This document shows, piece after piece, positions 53,499 to 63,483 of a stretch of 64,000 bases of DNA. Each line of letters opens with the position of its first letter. Position 1 is the stretch's first letter. Below the pieces are notes generated by a model. The model was not told where the DNA came from. It did not search any database and worked only from the letters and a program-made list of their open reading frames with translations. This stretch comes from Mycoplasmataceae bacterium (GTDB taxonomy: Bacteria > Bacillota_I > Bacilli_A > Mycoplasmatales > Mycoplasmoidaceae), in the NCBI GenBank assembly GCA_020024755.1, contig JAHHTH010000004.1, positions 124,001-188,000 of the forward strand. Direction: 5' to 3'. The translations under genes and the position numbers were made by a program.

Positions 53499-54464
53499 AT
53501 GAAAATTTCTGCAATATTACCATTTTATAAATTAGAACCATGATTACTTCAAAGATGTATAGATTCTATTTGCTCTCAAAACTACAAGGATTGAGAATGT
53601 ATCATAGTAGATGATGGTTCTCCAGAAAGATTAGATTTAAAATCATATAATTTGTGGGGCTATGACAAAAAATTTAAACTCATAAGAACTGTAAATCAAG
53701 GAAGACCTCAAGCTAGAAATACAGGTTTTTTGAATTCTACAGGTGATTTAATATGATTCATAGATCCTGATGATTATATTAGACCATTAGTTGCATTTGA
53801 CAAAATTATCAAAATGTTCAAATCCAATGATGTTGATATTGTAAATTTTAGTTTTTATGAATTCACTGATTTTGAAAAATCAGAATCAAAAAATAAGTAC
53901 ACTGGTATAGTTGGGAATAATTCAGAACTTGATATTACTTTACTTAATGGTTGAAGAACTGAATGAAGAAATGTATATAAAAGAAAATTCTTATTAGAAA
54001 ATAAAATAATGCACCAAAAATACAAAACAATATACGAAGATGTATATTGGGATTTATTAGTAAAAACATATGTGAAAAGTATTTATCTCTCTGATGAATT
54101 TCTATATTTCTATGATAGAAGAAGACACACAAGTATTACAAATACAAAAATGGGTACAAAAAAAATTCAGAATATATTTAGTGTCAATATCACAGAAGCT
54201 TATCAATATATAAAACCAGATAGTGATTCATTATTTTATCTTCATTTGATTTATTATTTTGCTTCACTTCCATATTTAAAAGATAAGGAAATAAAGAAGA
54301 ACATTGTTCACTATTTTAAATTAAATAAACAAATTAAATTATCCTGAAAGAAAAAAATTTCACTATTTATTATTAGATCTTATATATTGACACTATTTTA
54401 CAAATTTACTTTACCACCAACAGTTTATATATTAACAATCTTGAAACATAAGATAAATTCATAA
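53499..54464 (+). CDS. Glycosyltransferase family 2
   Basis: A 321-residue GT-A enzyme. ISAILPFYKLEPWLLQRCIDSI, IIVDDGSPE, ARNTGFLNSTGDLIWFIDPDDY (DxD variant DPDD) are visible. At least six UGA Trp codons. Only two bases separate it from the previous GT2 stop. Its end closes the polysaccharide locus. Confidence 0.9.
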
Positions 54465-54479
54465 TTTCAGTCCGTTAAT

Positions 54480-54713
54480 TGAATTGTGTTACATACAAAT
54501 AATTTTGGTTTGTTTAATTTGATAGAGTTAATAACATTTGTTGCATTCAATGGATTTAATGCAGAAAAAATGTTTAATAAATTAAAAGGAAAATTATCTA
54601 ACGAAGGCAATTTCATTAAGTGCAGATGCTGTTGTTAATACAAAATATTACCAGTATGTTCTGGAACTACTTATACAGCTATTGGTACAGTTGTTAGATA
54701 TAAAAAAGATTAG
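54480..54713 (+). pseudogene. Decayed YbjQ/DUF74-like gene
   Basis: Three consecutive frame pieces resemble the DUF74 (YbjQ) family: a helix ending MFNKLKGKLSNEG, then LSADAVVNTKYYQY (compare family GADAVVNVR), then GTTYTAIGTVVRYKK (compare AYGTAV). Two frame changes separate them and the N-terminus is not identifiable. About 230 bp remain. The rest of 54465-54829 holds no gene. Confidence 0.45.
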
Positions 54714-54804
54714 AATAATATGAAATAACTTTTAGTAATGTAATAAATGTATATTTTAATTTATATGTATTTATATGTATTTTACTTCTAATAGGTCTTT
54801 GGAT

Positions 54805-54832
54805 TATAATAATTTTTAGAGGGTTTATTATG
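54805..54832 (+). promoter_or_regulatory. Promoter and ribosome-binding site of TIR gene 1
   Basis: A perfect TATAAT (54805-54810) precedes GAGGG and ATG 54830. Unlike the sugar genes this has a normal leader with a Shine-Dalgarno site. Confidence 0.5.
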
Positions 54833-55393
54833 GCAAAATCAACATGTTTTATTTCATATTCTCATGAGAAACAGAATAAAAAGAAATTTAATGCCTTATG
54901 TAATATGATAAATAATTCCAAAAAATTGGATAATTATTCTGAAAGAGATGATAAATCAAAACTAACTGATGAATCTATTTGATCTTATTTATATAAAAGA
55001 ATATCTGGTGCAACTATTACAATTGTATTACTTACAAGAGACCTATTCTATGAAAATAAAGATAAGATAAATTATAAGAGGGGGAGTTTTTTAGAATCAG
55101 GATGAATATACAATGAGATTTGTGCCTCACTTAAAAACAAAAAGAATAATAGTTTAAATGGAATTATATGTGTATTCGATGAAGCTGTTGAAAAAATAAT
55201 AGTTGATGGAAATAATATTATTTTAGATAGACTTCCAGAAATTCTTGCAATGAATGCAGAATATATTGTTTGAGCTAGATATGATGATTTTATGAACAAT
55301 CATTTATCATACATTAATTCATCTAAACAAAAACGTCTTAACCAAATAAAATTGACAAAATACAAAATCAATTACGGATTACACAAGAGGTAG
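54830..55393 (+). CDS. ThsB-type TIR protein 1
   Basis: A 187-residue protein. CFISYSH (residues 6-12) opens the TIR fold, then YSERDDKS, ITIVLLT (strand D) and SGWIYNEICASL with the presumed catalytic Glu96 in the position of the NADase Glu. It matches the TIR-like family of Thoeris ThsB (PF08937), which makes a cyclic nucleotide signal after phage infection. Two close relatives lie within 2.5 kb. Two UGA Trp codons. GAGGG precedes the ATG. Confidence 0.82.
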
Positions 55394-55512
55394 AAAATGA
55401 TTGATAAATTTCTGTCAATTTTAATAGTTTATGAGTGATATTAATTTATTGATAGATAACTAAATAACTTGAAATTTAAATGATATATAACTATTAAAGA
55501 GGTATTTAATTT

Positions 55513-56055
55513 ATGGCTACAACATGTTTCATTTCATATTCTCATGATAATATCAATAAAGAAAAAGTAACAAAAATTTCAAACATAGTTAATGGCTCTT
55601 CGAAGCTAATTAATTTTTCTGAAAGAGAAGATAAATCTATGTATTCAGAAGAAACTATATGAAAATATTTGCATGATAGAATTGCAGGATCAACATGCAC
55701 TATTTTGTTCCTCACTGAGGATTTACTAACATATAATAATTACAAGTTAGGATATGTTAGAAATAATTTTATTGAATCAGGATGAGTTTATAATGAGATA
55801 TCTGCCTCATTAAGGGATTGAAAAGATAATAGAATAAATGGAATCGTTTGTGTAGTAGAAGATCATCTTGCTAGTTATATTGCAGATTCTTCAGGCAAAA
55901 TTGATGAGAACAAACTTCATGAAATACTTGCTGTCAATTCTGAATATATTGTATGAGTTATGTATAGTGAATTTCTTAAAAATCCACATGAGTTTATTGA
56001 TATTGCAAAAGCGAAAAGAGATGAACAAATAAAGTCGGGGGAATTCCGCCTATAA
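55513..56055 (+). CDS. ThsB-type TIR protein 2
   Basis: A 180-residue paralogue of the previous gene: CFISYSHDN, FSEREDKS, TIWKYLHDRIAGS, CTILFLTEDL and SGWVYNEISASL with Glu at about residue 97. It has GAGGT upstream and a separate 120-bp gap from TIR 1. Four UGA Trp codons. Confidence 0.82.
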
Positions 56056-56109
56056 AATAGTTTATGATCTTCATTCTAGATAATCAATGCTAATTATAGA
56101 TTAAACAAA

Positions 56110-56137
56110 TTAATAGTATCTTTTCAGATACTATTAA
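56110..56137. terminator. Bidirectional hairpin between TIR 2 and the membrane gene
   Basis: TTAATAGTATC (56110-56120) pairs perfectly with GATACTATTAA (56127-56137), closing a 6-nt loop. It lies between the ends of two convergent genes. Confidence 0.55.
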
Positions 56138-56157
56138 GAATTAGATAACAAGATAAT

Positions 56158-56655
56158 CTATCTTATTAATATTGTTATTATTAAGGCAACAATGTCAATT
56201 GCTAAAATATTGATTCATAGTAGGCTAACTCAAGATTTATATTTTTTTATTCTAAATTTAAAGCTTCCATTTGCCTTTTCCTTTAATTGTTTTTTAGATT
56301 GAATGTAGTTTATTGAAGCTATTTCTTTTCAAGGATTTTCTTTATTGCATAATTCTTCTAAATTTATTTCAAGTAGATTATTATATATGTTGACAAAAAC
56401 TCTTTCATTATTTAAGTTTACTGCAAAGCAATAGAACATCACAATTGTTGTTAATACCATAATCCCAGCAATTGTGATTCTTGCATAGTTTATCATATTC
56501 AATGAAAAAATTAAAGGCAATAATATCCCAGAGATAATCAGGTTAATTGATAAAAGAGTATAACCTATATTCGATAATCTTGTAATTGTAGATTGAATAT
56601 TATTTAGTCTGTTAATGTGAAAATTACTAATTTGTTCTATGTCATGTTTCTTCAT
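56158..56655 (-). CDS. Small membrane protein downstream of TIR 3
   Basis: A 165-residue protein. The N-terminal polar helix (MKKHDIEQISNFHINRLNNIQ) is followed by two adjacent membrane helices (about 30-52 and 58-82), then a polar region and a final pair of hydrophobic segments near the C-terminus (about 138-165). Two UGA Trp codons. It starts 8 nt after the stop of TIR 3, so it is its operon partner. TIR and CBASS systems often use small membrane proteins as pore-forming effectors, so it is a candidate effector. This is inferred from context. It does not match ThsA. Confidence 0.7.
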
Positions 56656-56663
56656 GTGTTTAC

Positions 56664-57275
56664 CTATCTATTATGAAAATCATATTTTATTCAATATGTA
56701 TTATTTTTTATATGATCATCTCTTTTTCTTCTTGCATCATCCAATCAGCTATCTGTTTTTTGCATAAATTGTTCATATGTACAGACAGTTATGAAACTAG
56801 TCGTTGGATTATACTTACAATTATCTATTGATGCACCTACTTCTCTAACGCCTTTCATATTATTTATATTTGCATTAATTATTTCTCTTTCATGTTTATA
56901 TAAACTATTTTTATATGATTTATTTGATGTGCAATCTACAATAAGCAAACCATTTATTCTGTTATTATCTCAGTCCCTTAGGGAACATGATATTTCTTTA
57001 TATACCCAACCTGATGACATAAAATCATTACCTGGTAATAATTTATGTCTATTTGTCGATATTAAATCATCTGTAAGCAATAAAACAGTTACTGAAGAAC
57101 CTTTGATTCTATTCTGTAAATATTTTCATATTGTTTCATCTGAACAATGAGATCTATCAACTTTTTCACTATAATCATATGCCAATCCCTTTTCCGTCAT
57201 ATGAGATACAACTCTATCTTTTAATTTTTCATTTTCATTTGTGAACGAAAATGATATGAATGTGTTATTAGCCAT
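56664..57275 (-). CDS. ThsB-type TIR protein 3
   Basis: A 203-residue TIR paralogue on the opposite strand: NTFISFSFTN, YSEKVDRSHCSDETIWKYL, SVTVLLLTDDL and SSGWVYKEISCSLRDWDNNRINGLLIV, with Glu near residue 96. It shares the SE(R/K)-x-D-(K/R)-S and IWxYLxxRI blocks with TIR 1 and 2 but differs in the C-terminal half. Four UGA Trp codons; stop TAG. It is first in a two-gene unit with the membrane protein. Confidence 0.8.
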
Positions 57276-57564
57276 AAATACTCCTTTAATAAATACTATT
57301 TATTTTCTAAATATACAATTTGCTAGATAATTATTACTAATACTTAAAATGTGCTTAATATATTATTTTCTTAATTTAGATTTAATGATTAATAAAAATT
57401 ATCCTATTTAATTCTATATTAACATATTACAAAATTGTTTAAATTCACTAAAGCTTTGATAATAGTTTAAATTTGCTAAAGCATCTTTTGAAAGTTTTAA
57501 AATCTATTATGTATTAATATCATAAAAATCATATTTTAGATACATAAGTGGTATTCTAATATGT

Positions 57565-58218
57565 ATGGAAGATTTTATTGATAAATTTGAAGCAATAAGT
57601 AAAAAATCATATTTAGAAGAAAATGATGAATATGTTAAACACATAGAGGTAGGCTTAAAACAAATTGATAAACTATCAAATATTTTATTACCCTATGAAA
57701 TAAATGTAAAAGCACAATCATGATATAAAAACATTGTTGAACTCCACTTGAAAGATGCTTACAAATTCTATGAAGATTGTAAACGCAATGACATTAATAT
57801 TGCAAAAAGTAATGATATATGAATTAGAAAAAATTTTAAGAGTTTTATGTCTGAAGTTGAAAAATTTACTAAATTCTTTGTTAAATCATGTTCTGAAGAA
57901 AATGCTAATGATTTTTGTAAAGCAATTGATTCTATTAAAAAAGTAGTTAATAGTAATATTGATATATTTCCTTGTGACATACAAATGAATGAAACTATTG
58001 AATGTATATGCAATCAATTACACCATTGAAGACAAGTGTACAATAAAAATAAACATGAATCAGATCATATGGATAATGTATATTATTTTAATAACAATAA
58101 AGATACATTAAATATTGTTGGTGCAAGTGTATTAGAATATGTTTCTGATAGTATTTACCAAATTATAATGCCGTTGCTATTCATTTTAGTTCAGATAAAA
58201 GAAAGACAAGATAAATAG
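57565..58218 (+). CDS. Helical protein of unknown function
   Basis: A 217-residue protein with mostly charged helices and a hydrophobic C-terminal segment (about 189-210). A His/Arg-rich LHHWRQVYNKNKHESDH stretch near 150-166 recalls HEPN-type nucleases, but the Arg-to-His spacing does not fit their RxxxxH core, so this is not claimed. Three UGA Trp codons. ATG 57565 is chosen because ATG 57561 is closed after 6 codons. TATTCT (57552-57557) is a possible leaderless -10. It lies between the TIR cluster and the OLD gene. Confidence 0.65.
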
Positions 58219-58272
58219 TTTTATTATTTAAACACAATAAAGAATAATGTGAAATTTTAAACAAAATAAAGA

Positions 58273-58791
58273 AATGGACTATATGATGAAACAAGAAATA
58301 TAATTCAATCTGTTATGGAAAAAGATATTAGGAGTTGTAGTTATGTTGAACCTAATAATGATAATATAAAATATCTAGACATACACTATAGAGAATTTAG
58401 ATGGGAAGGGGATACACTTGTAGATTCTTCGGATGATGTAATAAGTTCTATGCGTGATAATGATGGGCAGATACCTGATGAATTTTTTTCGAAAAGGAAC
58501 AAACAATTACAATATTTTTATATTGGTCAGGAAAAAACAAAAAACAATTTTATATATTAATTTAAATGGTTTGCACACTTTTTCATCAATTTCCAATTAG
58601 AGGATGCAAATGAAGATGCTGATAATTCAATCGACATAAACTGAGAAAACATTGATGAGGTTAATATTAAAAAAATTCTAGATGATTTTTATGAGAAAGT
58701 ATTAATAATTATTTCTGGATTATTAAAAGATGATAATACTATGTTTTTAATGATGATGAAAAGTGAACTATCTAAGCAATATAACAAATAA
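58273..58791 (+). pseudogene. Interrupted gene of unknown family
   Basis: The frame is open from 58273 without a start codon, has an ATG at 58315, is broken by TAA at 58558-58560, and continues in the same frame as FKWFAHFFINFQLED to TAA 58789-58791. Composition on both sides of the stop is protein-like, so a point mutation or an in-frame stop in a decaying gene is likely. About 172 codons in total. It may belong to the neighbouring OLD unit. No family recognised. 58792-58918 holds no gene. Confidence 0.55.
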
Positions 58792-58918
58792 TGCAACTAA
58801 TGTGAATAAACAGGAACTAAATGATAGCAATTTTGAAATATAGCTTCTGGAGAATCTATACATTTCAAGCAGAATTATATTGATAACAATATATTAGGTG
58901 AATATGAGATATTATTAC

Positions 58919-58956
58919 TTTACAAAAAATGTAAAATACTTTACAAAATTTGTAAA
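58919..58956 (+). promoter_or_regulatory. Two tandem palindromic operators
   Basis: TTTACA-AAAAA-TGTAAA (58919-58935) and the perfect palindrome TTTACAAA-A-TTTGTAAA (58940-58956) have centres 21 bp apart, two helical turns. The second overlaps the -35 of a promoter with TATAGT at 58965-58970. Binding by the HTH protein encoded next would repress its own operon (inference). Confidence 0.7.
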
Positions 58957-58986
58957 ATATGTGTTATAGTATTTTTGGAGTGTACC

Positions 58987-59436
58987 ATGGACTTAAAAAG
59001 AAGATTAAGTGATTTACATCTAGGAATTACTGAATTATCAGAATACATTCATATTTCTAGACCTACATTGTATAAGTTCATTTCATTATATGATTCAAAT
59101 AATAAAAAAGATGTTCCTAACAACATTACTAAATTGTTTGATTTTATAATGAAAAATGAGCTAATAGGTAAAAATAATGTAATCAATTATATTTTCAATG
59201 AAATTTTATTAATCCGTAAGAATGATAATGAATTAATTAATCAATTAGTTTTTTTTGATAAGAATTCAAAAAAATATAAATTCATTGAGCATATAGTTTC
59301 GCATAATAACATGGACTCCATAGTTTACTTTTTGGTTGATATTATAAACATTAGTTCTAAAACTAAAAGATCTGATAGTGAAAAAAAGAAATTAGATATC
59401 TACGAAGAAATACTAAATGAAATTAAAGAGGGGTAA
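58987..59436 (+). CDS. Helix-turn-helix regulator upstream of the OLD nuclease
   Basis: A 149-residue protein. The N-terminal ELSEYIHISRPTLYKFISLYDS is a helix-turn-helix of the phage-repressor type. The helical remainder could dimerise. The start ATG 58987 fits TTGGAG at 58975-58980. It ends 6 nt before the OLD gene. The paired operators just upstream make it an autorepressor candidate. Confidence 0.75.
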   Translation: MDLKRRLSDLHLGITELSEYIHISRPTLYKFISLYDSNNKKDVPNNITKLFDFIMKNELIGKNNVINYIFNEILLIRKNDNELINQLVFFDKNSKKYKFIEHIVSHNNMDSIVYFLVDIINISSKTKRSDSEKKKLDIYEEILNEIKEG

Positions 59437-59442
59437 TTTATT

Positions 59443-61287
59443 ATGAAGTTTAAAACAAGTAAGTTTATATTCAAAAATTTTAGAAATATTGGAATTAAAA
59501 GAGAAGAGTATTTTAATATTGGAAATTATTCTGAAGGATGTGGAAATAAAAATGGTGATTTGGTCATTATAATTGGAGCAAATAATACCGGTAAATCAAA
59601 CATTATAGATGGGATTTTTAAGTTTGCAAATAATGCAATTGATATTAATAGAGATAAAACAAATTTAGATTTTGATGAAGATAGAAAGAATATATCTATA
59701 GATTTTGAGAATAGCAAAACTCAAATAAAAAACTGCAACAACAAGATCGATATTATTAGTAATGATAATAAAGAACGTCTTGAATTACTAAAAAAAGAGT
59801 TCATAGAAATTGCAAGAGAAAAATTTTCTAAAGAAGAATTTGAATGTATGAAAATGTATATACCTAATGAGTCACTAGATGGTTTCCTTGATGTAGTTCA
59901 AAATATTGGATATTCTTTGAGCATTAATTGTGGGTACTTTGGAGGTCCTTATAGTTATCGCTACAATAATATTTCAATTAACAAAACTAATTTGTCAGAA
60001 TTTTCTTCCTTTACTAGCAATTTTAGAAAACTATATGATAGTGTTAAAAACAAAAAAATTCCTTTTAAAGTATTAAAATATAGCGATCAAAACCAATTTA
60101 GTAATTCAGATTTAAGAATATCATTAGATGCAGCATATATAAAGCAAAACAATTTTTGAAGAAACTTATTTGCAAAAATTGATTTTAATGTTGAGGAACT
60201 ACAAAATTCAGCACAAACTGCTACTACTCAGACTAATTATGGAATCCTTGAAAAACAAGAAGCAAAGATTAATAAATTATTAGAAAATAAAGTATCAAAA
60301 AAATTTAATAAATTATATACATTTGGAAAAACAAATTATGAATTTAAAGTTAGAATAGAAAGCAATAATATTAATTTGTTAATATATGAAAATAATGAAC
60401 CTATTACGCTAGAATATCAATCCACAGGATTCAAGTGATTCTTCACACTTTACTTTAATAACATTTTAGAAACTTTAACTAATGGAGATATTTTACTACT
60501 AGATGAACCAGGAGTTTATCTTCATGCTAACGGACAAATTGAATTAAGAAAGTTTCTTAAGCAATTAGCTAAAGAAAAAGACATTAATATAATACTGACA
60601 ACTCATTCTCCATTCATGATTGATTTAGATTATCTGGATGAAATTAGAACTGTAACTAAAGTGAATGGCTGTATTAAAATCAATAATAAATTTTCTCTAA
60701 TTGATATTCCAAATCCCGATGAAAGTGATGATCCAGATAGTATAGATGTATTAAATGAAATTAAGTCAGCTTTAACTATTAGTAAAAATGTGTTATTCAA
60801 GGAAGAATCTAAAGTATTCTTTGTTGAAGGTATTACAGACTATAACTATTTAACTGGAATGAAACAAATATTAGGGGAAGAGTATAAAGATTTAATCTTT
60901 CTTCCGATAAATGGTTTAGGTAAAGATAAGAAGCAACAACAATTGATAATTGAAAAAATAGTTAAATTATGAAAATATGAACCAATTATTTTAACAGATT
61001 CAGATGGTGAAAATGGGGTTGGTAAAAAATTCAAAAAATTAGTAGAAGAACTAAAAGCAGGATTAACAGTTTTGAATCTTGATGATTTGGTTGAATCTTT
61101 CAGTGGCACAATTGAAGATGTATTCTCTGAGAATGATAGAAAAAGAATATGCTTTGATAGTGAAGGAAAATTACAAAAAACATTTAATGCATCTGCATCA
61201 TTTAAAAAATATGCTGATTCACTTCAATTAGAAGAAGAAACTATTAATAACTTTAAAAAAATATTTGATAGTTTAATGTTACAGTAA
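59443..61287 (+). CDS. OLD-family ATPase-Toprim nuclease
   Basis: A 614-residue protein. N-terminal ABC-type ATPase with Walker A GANNTGKSN (about 45-53), Walker B ILLLDEPGVYLH (about 350) and THSPFMI switch. The C-terminal Toprim domain shows FFVEGITDYNYL (Glu near 462) and ILTDSDGENG (Asp-x-Asp near 518), so catalytic residues are intact. OLD proteins are metal-dependent nucleases. This one is class 1-like, with no adjacent UvrD helicase as in Gabija. Three UGA Trp codons. Phage-defence role inferred from family. Confidence 0.88.
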
Positions 61288-61339
61288 GAAGTCTAATAAC
61301 TCTACATATTTAATATCTTTGAGCATTTCCCGATTTGTG

Positions 61340-61413
61340 TATAATATTTATGTAGTGTCCTCATTTAAAACCGAGCGAACAACGAATAAAGCTGGAGCAA
61401 TCCAGCTTTATTC
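61340..61413 (+). ncRNA. Possible small RNA after the OLD gene
   Basis: TATAAT (61340-61345) is followed about 37 nt later by a perfect 13-bp terminator stem (61384-61396 with 61401-61413), with no reading frame. A short RNA of about 60 nt would contain CCGAGCGAAC. Alternatively the hairpin is only the terminator of the OLD gene. The rest of 61288-61587 holds nothing recognised. Confidence 0.35.
61384..61413 (+). terminator. Terminator hairpin
   Basis: GAATAAAGCTGGA pairs with TCCAGCTTTATTC around a 4-nt loop (GCAA), followed by TGTTTAT. Confidence 0.7.
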
Positions 61414-61587
61414 TGTTTATATAGAAGGTTTCACTTATATCTCAAAATAGTTAGTTCAAAATATGTAGAAACATTACAATCACACTATATTCAACTCCAA
61501 AGATTATGCGATAAAAATAGCAAGCTAAAAGCAAATAGCTTATGAATCTTTATCTCAAACCATTAATAAACTGTAAAAAATAAATGG

Positions 61588-63048
61588 TTATCTTTTAATA
61601 TTAAAATCATTTTTTCTAGATGATGGTATAAATTTATTTTTGAATTGTTGTATCTTGTATTTAATAAATTTATCATATTTAATTACAATTCAGTATAAAA
61701 TAACATCCACAATAAAATCAACTAATAATCCGAATCCAAACATTAAAGCTATTGATTCGAGTGATGGGATTCATGCACCAGTCTTATAACAAATATAGTA
61801 AATTGGATAGAAGATTAAATTTACTATTATAGTCTGAAGCAAAAAAATACCAATTCTACCTTCTGCAATGAATCATGCATCTAATGGTGAACTTAAAGCA
61901 TAACAAATATAGAAAGCGAATAGTAACATGATAATCTTATAGACAGAAGAAGCATCATCTACATTCATAATAGTGTGAATAAATGGTTTATATGCAGGAA
62001 TAGTAATAGCTCAAATTAAAATAAAGACAAGTGTTAAACCATAGTAGAATGTCATTTTATAATTTCTATCTTTTATAGGGTCATCAAAGATAACTTGAGA
62101 AGCATATGTTTCTTTTATGAACAGAGATAGCATTGTAATAGGCATTAACATTCATGTTCAAATAAAACTATTGGCTACTCAGTAAGTTCCTTGTTCTCCA
62201 ACTAGTGCCATCATTTTGATGATCATATATGAAAATACCACATTCCTAATAAGAGTTTCGGCTCCAGCTAACAGAAAGTTTTTAAAATATAGAATAATAT
62301 TCGATTTGTTAAATAAGAAACAATTGTCTAACTTATAAGTAAACATAGCACTGGATGGCAATAAAAAATAAATTATACTAGCTAAAAGAAATAATACACT
62401 TGATACTATTGAACTTATTCCAAGACCTTTATATTCTAATTTTAATGAGAATGAATTGTCACTTACAATAAATAGGTCTAGCATTGTATTGGAAATTAAA
62501 TATAAGGCATTGACTATTATACCCATTCAAAGATAACCAGGTAATCTCAAAATAGAGAATGAAACAATTAAATAACTAGCAAAGTTAGTTAAGAATATAG
62601 CCCAAACTTGATACATCATATATTCAAGTGACTTGGATCTAGTTATTGAGTCCAGGTTAGCATTATCAAGAATTGGATTTAAGCAAGCAAAGATAATGAT
62701 GCTAAATAATAAGAAAAGTCCAAAAACAATTAAAGTTAATGATGTAAATGAACCCTTTATTTGTTCACTTACATTTTTCTCTTCATCCATCTTATCCTTA
62801 ATTTTTGATAATCAAAAGAACATTGGGACAATAATCGCTTCTGTAATTATTTCATAGGCAATATTCAATCATTGTATTTGAGATGCAATAGTATAACTAG
62901 AACCATCATTTATATCACCAATAAAGTATATTCTTACTGTTTGATAGATTGCAGGAATTAAAATTGTTAAAGCAATAATCAAAAATAATTTTCAATTAAA
63001 GTTTTTAAGAAATAGTTTTCAATCATTTTTATTTAGTTTTATTTTCAT
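61588..63048 (-). CDS. Polytopic flippase-like transporter (MATE/Wzx superfamily)
   Basis: A 486-residue protein with about 12 to 14 predicted membrane helices and many UGA Trp codons. The overall spacing fits the MATE/polysaccharide-flippase (MVF) superfamily, for example EGRIGIFLLQTIIVN near the C-terminus. It may flip lipid-linked sugars for the capsule or export small compounds; sequence alone does not decide. It stands outside the sugar locus, in its own unit. Confidence 0.7.
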
Positions 63049-63090
63049 ATAATACACCCTCTTATAATTATATTGGCAACTAATTATTTA

Positions 63091-63132
63091 TTTTAAAATA
63101 AACACAAGAGATTTTAAAATAAACACAAGAGA
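63091..63132. repeat. 21-bp tandem duplication upstream of the flippase gene
   Basis: Two head-to-tail copies of a 21-bp unit beginning TTTTAAAATAAACACAAGAG lie 43-84 bp upstream of the flippase start on its promoter side. 21 bp equals two turns of DNA, so it may be a duplicated binding site. Confidence 0.7.
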
Positions 63133-63167
63133 TTCATAAAACATTATATGTATTAAAATGTGTAACC

Positions 63168-63213
63168 GCTAATTAGATTTCCTCACCTCTCACTAACGGA
63201 TTTCCCCACCTAA
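63168..63213. repeat. 21-nt dispersed repeat, copy 2, with a degenerate tandem copy
   Basis: 63193-63213 is identical to 3911-3931. A diverged copy (CGCTAATTAGATTTCCTCACCT) lies directly upstream at 63168-63189. This stretch of 63049-63483 holds no reading frame. Confidence 0.65.
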
Positions 63214-63308
63214 GGTGCTAGTATACATCCCACAATAAAACTGTCTTGTCCTACTATTTGTATCACTGCTCAAATATAAGTTTATAAAACACGTATAAAT
63301 AAAAATTT

Positions 63309-63375
63309 CTCCAACGCACCATAAAGGAGTTTGGAGAGCCGAGCGTAGATACGAAATCTACAACTAATGATTTAA
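63309..63375 (-). ncRNA. Possible short structured RNA, minus strand
   Basis: On the minus strand, TATAAT (about 63377-63382) is followed by a hairpin GTAGAT/ATCTAC (63345-63361), then CTCCAA pairing with TTGGAG (63310-63336) and a T-run. No reading frame. This could be a small RNA or a leader-like decaying element. Confidence 0.35.
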
Positions 63376-63483
63376 TTATATAGCAATTTACATAAAATAG
63401 ACATATATCTTTTTGTCATAAAATGAACTATATCTTTTTTATTTGAAACAATAGATTTATTTAGATCACAAATTAAGGTTAAT

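Noticed and set aside
57565..58218. HEPN-type RNase
   Set aside because: The Arg-to-His spacing (R-x7-H) does not match the HEPN core, and the partner gene of a typical HEPN-MNT pair is missing.
59443..61287. Gabija or PARIS system
   Set aside because: No UvrD-like helicase (GajB) or AriB-type gene adjoins the OLD gene; only the HTH gene is linked.
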